Below are positions 56,116 to 64,000 of a DNA stretch of 64,000 bases, one piece after another; within the stretch, counting starts at the first letter, position 1, and each line of letters opens with the position of its first letter. The position numbers were made by a program, and so were the translations under genes. Below the pieces are notes generated by a model. It did not search any database, had not been told where the DNA came from, and worked only from the letters and a program-made list of their open reading frames with translations. The stretch covers positions 124,001-188,000 of the forward strand of contig BDDD01000179.1 of the NCBI GenBank assembly GCA_001972305.1, in the 5' to 3' direction. This DNA comes from Cephalotus follicularis. Taxonomy: Eukaryota > Streptophyta > Magnoliopsida > Oxalidales > Cephalotaceae.

Positions 56116-56803
56116 CCTTTAGAAGACAAAGGTAGATTTCAGAGGCTAATTGGCTGGTTAATTTACCTAACTCATACTAGACCCAATATTGGGTTTGCTA
56201 TTAGTTTGGTGAACAGATTTATGAGCTGCCCTACAAAGGGACACATGGAGGCAGAATTCAAGATCCTACGATATCTAAAAGGAAGTCCAGGTAGAGGACT
56301 TTACTTCAAGAAAACTACAGAAAGGCAAGTTGAGATCTACACGGATGCTGATTGGGTAGGGTCCCTAACTGATGGAAGATCAACTACAGGTTACTACACC
56401 TTCATTTGGGGAAATATGGTTACTTGGCGTACCAAGAAACAACCGATAATAGCTAGGAGCAGTGCTGAAGCAGAGTACAGGGTAATAAGTCACAGCATTT
56501 GTGAAATAATATGGCTGGAAAGGATGTTAGTGGAGCTGGGAATACGAGCAGTCCTATGATCTTGTTTTGTAACAACAAATAGCAATAGAGATTGCTAAAA
56601 ACCCTGTTCATCACGACAAAACCAAGCATGTTGAGATTGATCGACATTTCATCAAGGAAAAAGTGGACACATGTAAGATTCAACTGGTTTATGTTCCTTC
56701 TAGTCACCAAACAGCTGATATTCTCACAAAAGCTCTACCCAGGAACATGTTTGACAGTTCAAAATCCAGGCTGGGTATGATTGACATCCATAGTCCAGCT
56801 TGA
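56116..56803 (+). pseudogene. copia E RNase H
   Basis: After the CCTTT duplication the frame continues from E's RT: GRFQRLIGWLIYLTHTRPN, VEIYTDADWVGSLTDGRST (Asp), ARSSAEAEYRVISHS (Glu) and, after a shift and stop near 56559, a degenerate end close to the purine tract. The frame 56074-56559 carries the main part; its first codons belong to the LTR of F. Confidence 0.8.
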
Positions 56804-56810
56804 GGGGGAG

Positions 56811-57066
56811 TGTTGAAAACCAAACTAGAATACAGCTGTGTTTTTTGTCATTTTTTGGACTAGATTGTTACCTTATTTCGAGGAAATGATTTTCCTCTAG
56901 TTGGCTAATTTAGATCCAATTTTATGGGAGACTTTTTAGGGATTGTAATCTTCTGTTTTTATTGGCTAGGAGAAATCTGGTGTGCATATAAACTCATGTA
57001 TACTTGTTCTTTCACTCAAGAAAAAGAGGAATAAAATTAGTCTACAATATTCCACCATTTTCTTCA
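56811..57066 (+). repeat. 3' LTR of copia E
   Basis: It has the same length as the 5' copy and abuts the purine tract. Its TATA is CATATAAA at about 56985. Confidence 0.9.
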
Positions 57067-57230
57067 GTCAAACCAAACATAAACTATCTAAATTCTTTTC
57101 TTCTCTCCTAAACATCCAAAAAGAATTAAAGAAAATACTTATATTTTCTCTTCTTTTCTCTTCTCTAATCATTTATATTCTCCTTTCTTTTCTCACCAAT
57201 TAAAAACTCCCAAACATATTCTTAGTTGAG
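57067..57230. repeat. MITE-like sequence right of copia E
   Basis: The segment is rich in TTTTCTCTTCTTTTCTC and ends in AAACATATTCTTAG, the approximate inverse of the left end at 44895. No coding potential. Confidence 0.45.
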
Positions 57231-57684
57231 ATCAAGTTTTGTCCCTAGAAAATAAGTCCACGCGATTATCTCTTGAGATTAAAGGGGTGCGCTGCAGAGC
57301 CAGCTCACTCTTTTAGCCATCAAACCAAGACCCTCAATAAGGATCCTTAAGTCAGTTAAGCAAGAAGAGCATTTACAGAAGCTTCAAGTACTTACCTACA
57401 ATGCGCCCTTTAGAACTCTGCTCAAGTTCCAAGGGCAAATGGAGCATGGAATTCGTGGCTAGATCACTCAACTCCTCGTGGAATGAGCTTGACACCACAC
57501 AAGAGAAGTCTCCCATGGCACGATATATGTCGTCTTAGGCCTACTATGGTCATGACAAGGCGCATGGTTTCTTTACGACGTTATCTTGAACTCATAAAGG
57601 CATCGTGTAGTCATGGTGAAATCTGAGATTAACACCTCCCTCAATGCGAGAATCTGCGTTCCAAGAGACAGGTATTGAAATAAC
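57231..57684 (-). repeat. gypsy G 3' LTR upstream part and purine tract
   Basis: On the minus strand a purine tract GAGGGAGG (about 57635-57645) is followed by TGTTAATCTCAGATTTC at 57634, the proposed LTR start, continuing to 57231. The 57646-57684 bases are internal sequence ending at the ATAAC duplication of the next solo LTR. Confidence 0.5.
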
Positions 57685-58404
57685 TGTGAGCCACAGATAT
57701 TTTGTGTACGGATTGGCATGTATTTTGCTTGTATTTATATGGTATTGCACAATATTGTACTGATGGATAGCATGGAGTGTATATTATATATACTAATTTC
57801 CATTTTTATGCCTGTTTATGGGTAGAGGAGGTTCAGTAGAACCCGCTCGCTGTTTGTGAGATTTTCGCTTAAAAGAGCCTGTATATATATAGGGTTCAGT
57901 TCATTCTCAATTCACTTCTCATTTCCCTTAGAGAGATAGAGAGAGAGTGAGTTAGAGAGAATGGGCGAAATCAAGCAAACAAGCAGCCGTTGGAATCGTG
58001 GCAGCATATAGAACCTGAAGGGAGAAGCAGAATACGGATTCAAGCAACCTATTCTCCGTTCTCAACTAATTAAGGTAGGTTACACTTATGCTCCGATCTC
58101 CTTATATGGATGGATTTGTATGGTTTTATGGTTATGGACAGTTGCATATATGCTAGACGGATGGACTAGGGTAATTGATATGGTTCAAAATGGATTAATA
58201 AGGAGATTTGAGTGAAATCGGAGGATTTGGAGCTTTTTGCCCAATTCCTGTTTTTTTCTCAATCTGAGGGTTATGGGCATGGTTTTAAAGGGTTTTAAAG
58301 TTGTTTTTAAGTTTTTTTTTATGGTGGGAGCGTGCAGCTTCCTTTGATTTGAATTAAAAATAGTTTACATGGATTTTGAGGGATTTTTGGGCGATTTTTA
58401 CAGT

Positions 58405-58775
58405 TGACATCAGCCCGGGGCGTCAACGTGTTCTTCGTGTGCGTTGACGTGTTCCTGAGTGCTCAGGGGGTCGACGTTTTCGACTTAAGCGTCAACGCCT
58501 AGGTGCCTTTGCATTGGTGCACCATTCTGTGCAGCACGTTAACGCTATGAGGAAGGGGACATAAGCGTCGATGCCTTCAGTAAGCGTTGACGCCTTATTT
58601 GTTGCTAGCAGTTGATGCTTAGCGCATTCGTCGACGCTCAAGGCCTAGTGCTTTAAGCGTCAACGCCTAGCGCAAAGTGTCGACACTTAGACTTTACGCG
58701 TCGACGCCTAAACTTTACGCGTCGACGCCTAAACTTTACGCGTCGACGCCTAAACTTTACGCGTCAACGCCTAAA
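58405..58775. repeat. GTCGAC-type palindrome cluster 6 with a 21-bp array
   Basis: About 15 cores of GCGTYRACGC type lie here. The last four form a near-perfect tandem array with a 21-base period (58691, 58712, 58733, 58754) centred on CGCGTCGACGC; the fourth reads CGTCAACG. The cluster lies about 520 bases downstream of the TATA box at 57882. Confidence 0.9.
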
Positions 58776-59429
58776 ACCCCTGTCTAATTTAGCCAAATTT
58801 TACGGTTTTCAGCCCAAATGATCTCTCCAAATGGATTCCATAGGAAGCCTCCCTAAGGCCTTGTAGCCTATGGAAATCCTATTTTAGAACCTTTTAACTA
58901 TAAATTAATCTTCAAAATCAATCTTTAAGGATGGTTTCATAAAGAAAATGGGGTTTTTATACTAATGGTTTTCAAGAATAGTTAGGATAGCTCAATTGGG
59001 ATATCTAGACACGGATATCCTAGTTAGACTTCCTCTCCATTGTTTTCAACTCCGATAGGGACAAAAAAAAAGGGAAATGGTTTATGGTCATGGAACAAGG
59101 GTTATGGAAGGATTATGGTTATGGAAATGGTTTTTAAATGGTTTTGACGGATAGATCCTATGTGATCCTTTATGGCAGGTCCCTATCTTCTAAATGGAAT
59201 ATAGTTATGGTTTAAGGGTATGGTACGGCTATGACTGTTAATTGTTATGGTTTGAGACCTTACGGGACAACCCATTCATAATCTTCATTTCCGTCATGAA
59301 GAATTATGAATGTAGGACACATGCTAGGGTATCCTCCTTTGCTAGATGACCTCTGGGCATCATTGAATTATTGAGTGACATGTTTACGGTAGACCTTGCT
59401 GAGCTCCATCGGGATTGAGTGGCTGGTCC

Positions 59430-59640
59430 CCTCAGGGGCTAGTACCTTCGGGACTAGTATTGTGGATATTAGGTGGATCGTGCAGGTCTCCTTCGTGGTA
59501 GATTACACAGTTCCCCTCAAGGGCTAGTACCTTCGGGACTAGTATTATGGATATTAGGTGGATCGTGTAGGTCTCCTTCGTGGTAGATCGCACAGGTCCC
59601 CTCAGGGGCTGGCACCTTCGGGTATAAGCATTATGACAGG
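59430..59640. repeat. tandem repeat of about 85 bases in the solo LTR
   Basis: The phrase CCCCTCAGGGGCTAGTACC and its follow-up (TATTAGGTGGATCGTG, CTCCTTCGTGGTAGAT) occur at about 59429, 59514 and 59598, the last one partial. Part of the U5-side LTR; short frames here are not genes. Confidence 0.7.
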
Positions 59641-60395
59641 GACATGTGGCCGGTGTCATCCTATGCTCCACTGGACGTGGCACGGAGAGTGCATGTACGG
59701 TGGAGGTACTATCTCGGGCCGGAGAGACAGAGAAGTACTTGACCCTATGGATTGATTGTTTCTATGGTATGGTTAGGGATGGTTTTATGGACTGTCTGCA
59801 GGCCTATGGCCTTTGATGTGATGCTAGGACTAGCGAAGTATACCACCGCTTAGGGACAGTTGGTGTACTGGAGCGGTCCACCCTTGGCATTCATGCATAT
59901 GACAGGCCATGCATACATGGTTAAGCTATTGCACGCATAACATACTATTATGATGTTGCATTACATGGCATAGCACTAAATCTATTGCATTCCATTGCAT
60001 CGCATATTGTATTACCTACTCGACCAGTGGTCGCTGACCCATTCTCGTAATGGGTCAAGCTCAAGTACAGGTGAAGCTCCGAGGTGAACGGACGAGACGT
60101 ACGGGATTCTAGCAGCAGCGGTCACCGATCTCTACCTTGTGTATATGAGTTGGAAATGTATAAGAGACATTGTATATTTCAGCTTTCGACCTGCCGGCTT
60201 GTGGCAGCGCATAAGATATTTGTATAGAATGATGCGTATATGGATGGGCTTTTCTACATGGATATTGATATTATCTTCCGCATGCATATGGTATTTTAAA
60301 GTTTTAAATTTATGGTATTTTCATGGATGGTATGGATGGACCTGCCACGTGTCGGGTCTTAGGGGCTTCCTTGGGGTTCGGGGCGTGACAATAAC

Positions 60396-60990
60396 ATCTA
60401 GAGGAGGCATCGAGATGCTCCTTAAGGTTATTCATGGCTCATTTATTGAGGCTCATAACCTAAGAAGCACAGATACTGACACGCGACACGTAATACGACA
60501 CGACACGATACGCCGACACGACATTTCTAAAACAATTTGAATTTCGACACGTTAGGACACTTATATTTAGTATATAATTATATACAAATAAATATCATTT
60601 TTTTTGTTATTTCCATCATTATTTCCAACAACTAGTTAATATAATAGCATAAATATACTAATTAAATCATATTAACAATATTACTCAAAATAATGTAATA
60701 TATTGATTAATATACTAAAATAATAAAGTAGAATACATAATCAATTAATCAATATAATATGTTAACTGAGTGTCAGAGAGTGTCGAACGAGTGTCGGTGT
60801 CCGACACGAGTCCGACACCGACTCGTCACCCTCCACAGAGTGTCGGTGCTTCATAGCTCATAACAAGATATCACTTGGAGAGCCCGGAGTATATGCTCAC
60901 CTACATGAGGCAGTGAGGCGCTCCGTAAGGTTATTCGTGGCTCACTTATGGAGGCTCATGACAAGATATCACTTGGAGAACCCTGATTAT
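60396..60990. repeat. 98-bp tandem repeat of gypsy G, split by a MITE
   Basis: Units contain CTCCKTAAGGTTATTCRTGG, GAGGCTCATRAC and CAAGATATCACTTGGAGA. After removing the MITE at 60460-60856 the units are about 98 bases apart (for example AAGATATCACTTGGAG at 60865 and 60963). It lies between the RNase H remnant and the 3' LTR of G. Confidence 0.7.
60460..60856. mobile_element. hAT-type MITE
   Basis: A 397-bp AT-rich element has inverted ends rich in GACACG (left CTAAGAAGCACAGATACTG; right GAGTGTCGGTGCTTCATAG). It is flanked by the perfect 8-bp duplication CTCATAAC (60452-60459 and 60857-60864). Eight-base duplications are typical of hAT elements. It has no coding capacity. Confidence 0.85.
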
Positions 60991-61259
60991 ATGCTGACAT
61001 AATCCCTTGGACCAATATAGCGCTTCATGCTTTTTTAGTGTAGCGCTCTAATAATTTCCATGTATAAACATTAGCCCCTTACGCTTGGATCATGATGGTT
61101 GAGTGGTCCGAGTGCACCATTAATATGTACATACTCAAAAGACTAAATAAAACACCCTTTCCTTGTAGCGAGATTCCAAGCATTTCTCTTGGTCAACGGT
61201 CACGTGTCTTGACTTGCCAGATCTATGCCAACTGTCTTTGACTAGTGTCATATCGAGTA

Positions 61260-62340
61260 ATGCAATCGTCACCACATTTATCACTTTGGGAGCTCAAATA
61301 ACGCAATGCTTACAGGTCAGAGTGAAGTACAAACTCTTGGGGTAAGAGGTAAAACCGCAAATAATGGAAGGAACGAACCACAACGTAGAATTCCTTCTCA
61401 TAAGTTTTCTACTTATGGCGTGCCTCAGAAAGCTTGTCGCTAAAGAAAACTATGGGATGTCCCTCTTGACTTATAAACCCTCCTATGCCTACCCAAAAGG
61501 CATCACAACTAACCTCAAGCACCTTGCTAAAATCAAGATGGCAAATTACTAGTTCTATGGTCATCTCTTTAAGTTCAACAAAGGCTCTCCCAGCTGCAAG
61601 GGTCCAATGAAAGTCGTATTTCTTAGGACAATCAGTGACAGGAGCCATGAGAGTGCTAAAACCCCTAATGAATCGTCTATAGAAAGTAGCCAAACCATGG
61701 AAACTATGTGCCTCAGTGATATTCTTAGGCTCATGCCACTCCTTAATAAATATAACCTTTTCTGGATCAACGAATATACCTTGAGCAAAAACAATAAATC
61801 CCAAAAAGAGCATACTAGATTGCAAAAAACTACATTTTTTCAGGTTTGCATAGAACTTAGCGTCCCTAACAGTGCTAAGTACCTGACGTAGGTGATCCAT
61901 ATGCTCATTCTTAGACTTACTGTGGATCAAAATATCGTCAAAGTAGACGACTAAAAACTTCCTGATGAAGGATTGTAAGATATGTGTCATGAGTCGTAAA
62001 AGTGCTATAGGGCATTTGAGTCCAAAAAGAACGACTAACCACACGAATAGGTCATCCTGGGTTTTAAATATAGTCTTTCACTCATCTCCAATCCTAATTA
62101 TGATTTGGCGTTGGCCACTATGCATGTCTATCTTGGAGAACCAACTAGAGCCAGCTAACATGTCAAGCATATCTTCTAATCGAGAAATGGGAAACCTATA
62201 CTTGACAGTGATCTTATTGATGTCTCGACTATCAATACACATCCTCCAAGAATCATCCTTCTTAGGGGTAAAAAGAGCAAGCACAGCACATAGGCTAAGG
62301 CTATACTTTACAAAACCCTTTGTAGTCTACTTGTCTATTC
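61260..62340 (-). pseudogene. gypsy G reverse transcriptase and start of RNase H
   Basis: The frame 62284-62078 carries [20 protein letters not shown] and [15 protein letters not shown] (first palm Asp) and ends at a TGA where Trp is expected. The frame 62044-61409 carries the active site VVYFDDILIHSKSKNEH, the thumb (FHGLATFYRRFIRGFSTLMAPV) and the RNase H start with VSCDAFWVGIGG (Asp) and FFSDKLSEARHK. A stop follows, then EFYVVVRSFHYLRFYLLPQEFVLHSD, after which the family match ends near 61270. Integrase is absent. Confidence 0.8.
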
Positions 62341-62351
62341 AGTTTAAGACG

Positions 62352-63060
62352 CTATTTAGGATTTAATAAAAAATGTGGGAGATTTTTTAACTGGGAACCA
62401 GACACAAAATTTATGGCATGCTGAATATCTATCATTGGTGGAAGCTCACTAGGAAGCTCGTTGGGTGTAACATCGGAGTAGTCTCCCAACAAGCTAGCTA
62501 TCTCAGGGACAAGATAAGATATAGGAGTGGAAATCTCCGACGGACTCTCTCGTGTCACAATGGCCAACACGCAACGAGTCTCTTGACTTTCTTTCTCGAA
62601 TGCCCTTTGATCCAAGGTATGAAAGCTCTTTTTAATTGACACTCGTGGCATTACCTTCGATTGTGATCCATGGTTTATAGGACAGGGCTTAGTTGGAGTA
62701 AGAATGATATTCTTGTCCTTGTACCCAAAAACAAAAAGTGTTCTCTCTACCATGGTTGATCACATCTAAATCATGAAGTCAAGGACAACATAACAAGACA
62801 TGAGCTACATTCATGAGGAGTATTTCACAATACACCTTGTCATCCTAATCACCTATTTTTGTCGGCACTAAGCATCTCTCCGAAACAAGTAAAGAAGTTA
62901 TTTACCCAAAAGGCTCGGAATGGCTTAGGGTGTGGCTCTACTTTCAGGTTCAAGCGACCAATGGCGGTCTTAGACACATTATTCATGCAACTCCCATTGT
63001 TTAGGACCAACTTGCATGATGGCTCCCCACATCGAATGAATGTATGAAAGATGGTATTCC
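62352..63060 (-). pseudogene. gypsy G protease region and linker to RT
   Basis: The frame 62753-62352 (133 residues) is the segment between protease and RT, with ELPSELPPMIDIQHAINFVSG and NLPHFLLNPK as in chromoviruses. Upstream, around 62930-63030, VLNNGSCMNNVSK and LNLKVEPHPKPF fit the gypsy protease with the active-site Asp changed to Asn. Several stops lie at 62760-62880. Confidence 0.65.
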
Positions 63061-63235
63061 GTTTCTACCCATTATCATCTCGGATAGTGGAAAAATTGCA
63101 TCGGACTACACCAACTTGCTCATTAACCTCTTCAAATTCATCAAACAATTCATCCTCACCTCTATAGTAGTCAACAGCATTCACAATTTGATCATCACTC
63201 TTTGGTGGGTCAATGGTCTCATACTCTATGGCCAA

Positions 63236-63290
63236 AGCTCTCTAAGGCAGCTTGCCGCAATGTGTCCCCTAACATGATAGTTATGACATT
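63236..63290 (-). pseudogene. gypsy G zinc knuckle with Cys to Tyr change
   Basis: Read on the minus strand the motif is CHNYHVRGHIAASC. The CX2CX4HX4C spacing is kept but the second Cys is Tyr, one base change (TGT to TAT). The knuckle normally binds the genomic RNA. Confidence 0.6.
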
Positions 63291-64000
63291 GTATCAAAGA
63301 ACTACTTTAAAAGGTAGTTCTGGAAGAACCACAAGGGCGGTTAACAGATTGGGATACCACATTCCTGATGGTACTGGTGGTACTCTCTTTGGGAGCAGTT
63401 TGAGGGGTGGTTCAACAAGAAAGAAAAGATCTAGACTGGAAGAAAGATCTAGATTGGCGCGACTCGCTCATCACAAACCAACAATAGATCTTAATGAAGT
63501 AACACCCCACAACGAGAGCTTTTTTGCAGGCAGTCGAAAAGGACTAGAGAGAATACAACTCTACCTCCATTCAAATGACCTCCTTAAGGCCATTGACAAA
63601 TCTCGAGAATCTCTGACAAGTCTTCTCAAATAGGTTACACCTATTCTCTAACTCCTCAAATTTCTCTATGTAAGCATTGACTGTAGAGAACTATCTAAGA
63701 TTGATGAGTTGAAGATGCAAATAATTCCTACATGGGCAGTTACATCTCCTTGGGCTTCTGTCTTATAATGGTCCACATAGTATTGGGCGGCTCACTTATA
63801 CACTCTTGATGCATCTGGACATTGTGCCAATACTTCTTGGCAGACCCTATCAACTTCATCATGGCAAACAAAATTCGCTCAGAGTCTCTAATGCGATATC
63901 ATTGGAAATAATCTTCATCTCATCCAGCCAATGTAAGGAAGTGGTAGGATCTAAAGTGTCATCATAACAACGTACATCTACCTTAACCGTCTTGGCCGTC
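63291..64000 (-). pseudogene. gypsy G gag, truncated by window edge
   Basis: The minus strand in shifting frames shows gag segments: AKKYWHNVQMHQE and NTMWTIIRQKP (about 63750-63850) and FSRFVNGLKEVI (about 63570-63610), typical of the gypsy gag domain. Several stops are present. The gag start and the 5' LTR lie right of the window. The 143-residue frame on the other strand (63202-63633) is a shadow. Confidence 0.6.

Larger units (their letters stand above)
45219..57066 (+). mobile_element. Ty1/copia element E with two foreign inserts
   Basis: LTRs of 256 bp (45219-45474 and 56811-57066) differ at roughly 17 positions by hand count. The primer site TGGTATCAGGGC (45475-45486) and the purine tract GCTTGAGGGGGAG (56798-56810) are in place. 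The interior has gag, protease, pre-integrase, part of integrase, linker, RT and RNase H. A gypsy fragment (47538-49661) replaces most of the integrase C-terminal half, and copia F (51101-56115) lies in the RT-RNase H connection. The flanks ATCTA and GTCAA do not match, so no target duplication is visible. Confidence 0.85.
57685..60390 (+). mobile_element. solo LTR of a gypsy-type element
   Basis: The 2706-bp LTR starts TGTGAGCCACAG and ends GGGGCGTGACA, with the perfect duplication ATAAC (57680-57684 and 60391-60395). A TATA box (TATATATA) is at 57882-57889. It has a palindrome cluster at 58405-58775 and a direct repeat around GGGCTAGTACCTTCGGGACTA at 59436 and 59521 (plus a weaker third). 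No coding region. It resembles the LTRs at 23910 and 47918 in size, ending and layout, but the start is diverged. Confidence 0.8.
44536..64000 (-). mobile_element. Ty3/gypsy element G (chromovirus-like), continues beyond window
   Basis: On the minus strand the element runs gag (right edge), zinc knuckle, protease, RT and RNase H, then a repeat-bearing region, a purine tract and a 3' LTR. The LTR is taken as 44536-57634, interrupted by about 12.3 kb of MITE and copia sequence. Its outer ends TGAGCAATCT (44536) and GAGATTAACA (57634) are imperfect inverted repeats. Integrase is missing. The flank GCTTA (44531-44535) should recur right of the window if the left border is right. The RT wording fits plant chromoviruses. 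Confidence 0.65.

Noticed and set aside
45214-57071. Target duplication for copia E
   Set aside because: The flanks ATCTA and GTCAA do not match, so none is claimed despite matching LTR lengths.
60139-60540. 133-residue frame as a gene
   Set aside because: It runs from the solo LTR across its border into gypsy G and the MITE; no motif is seen.
63202-63633. 143-residue plus-strand frame
   Set aside because: It is the reverse strand of gypsy G gag and its zinc knuckle, which carry recognisable motifs on the minus strand.

Overview
The window is nuclear DNA of a flowering plant, most likely a eudicot. The evidence is one spliced host gene for the nuclear-pore protein ALADIN embedded in plant-type Ty1/copia and Ty3/gypsy LTR retrotransposons, a LINE remnant and MITE-like elements. 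No rRNA, tRNA, CRISPR, plastid or bacterial feature is visible. Species cannot be fixed from the sequence alone. All alignments and element borders were read by eye.

Layout. 1-4641: end of an internally deleted Angela-type copia element with a long 3' LTR. 4642-15870: Tat-lineage gypsy element with gag, protease, RT, RNase H, the extra RNase H of that lineage and integrase, followed by a three-exon antisense gene and a 3' LTR. A Sirevirus-like solo LTR (13522-14801) sits inside it. 15876-16460: LINE remnant. 17489-27691: a solo LTR (about 3.1 kb net, 5-bp duplication TCCAC) opened by a gag-only Sirevirus (18356-22889, duplication GCCTT) and a gypsy solo LTR (23910-26481, duplication CATTG).

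28.2-33.0 kb: last five coding exons of ALADIN on the minus strand, with a 1.6-kb foldback transposon in one intron. The intron upstream of the first visible exon holds a nest reaching the right edge. Copia D (from 33271) is split by copia B (34125-44474, duplication AGTTC), itself split by copia C (35667-41599, duplication ATAAC). D is also entered by gypsy element G (minus strand, from 44536 to beyond the window). The 3' LTR of G holds MITE-like sequence carrying copia E (45219-57066). E holds a gypsy fragment (47538-49661) and copia F (51101-56115, duplication CCTTT). G also carries a gypsy solo LTR (57685-60390, duplication ATAAC) and a hAT-type MITE (60460-60856, duplication CTCATAAC).

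How it works together. The retroelements would supply gag, protease, integrase and RT/RNase H for copy-and-paste, but every copy seen here is broken by stops, frameshifts, deletions or insertions. ALADIN is the only host gene recognised; its N-terminal exons are not in the window. The most unusual signal is a palindrome centred on GTCGAC (ancestral form probably CGTCGACG) that occurs in clusters inside the long LTRs of several unrelated families, often just upstream of a TATA box.
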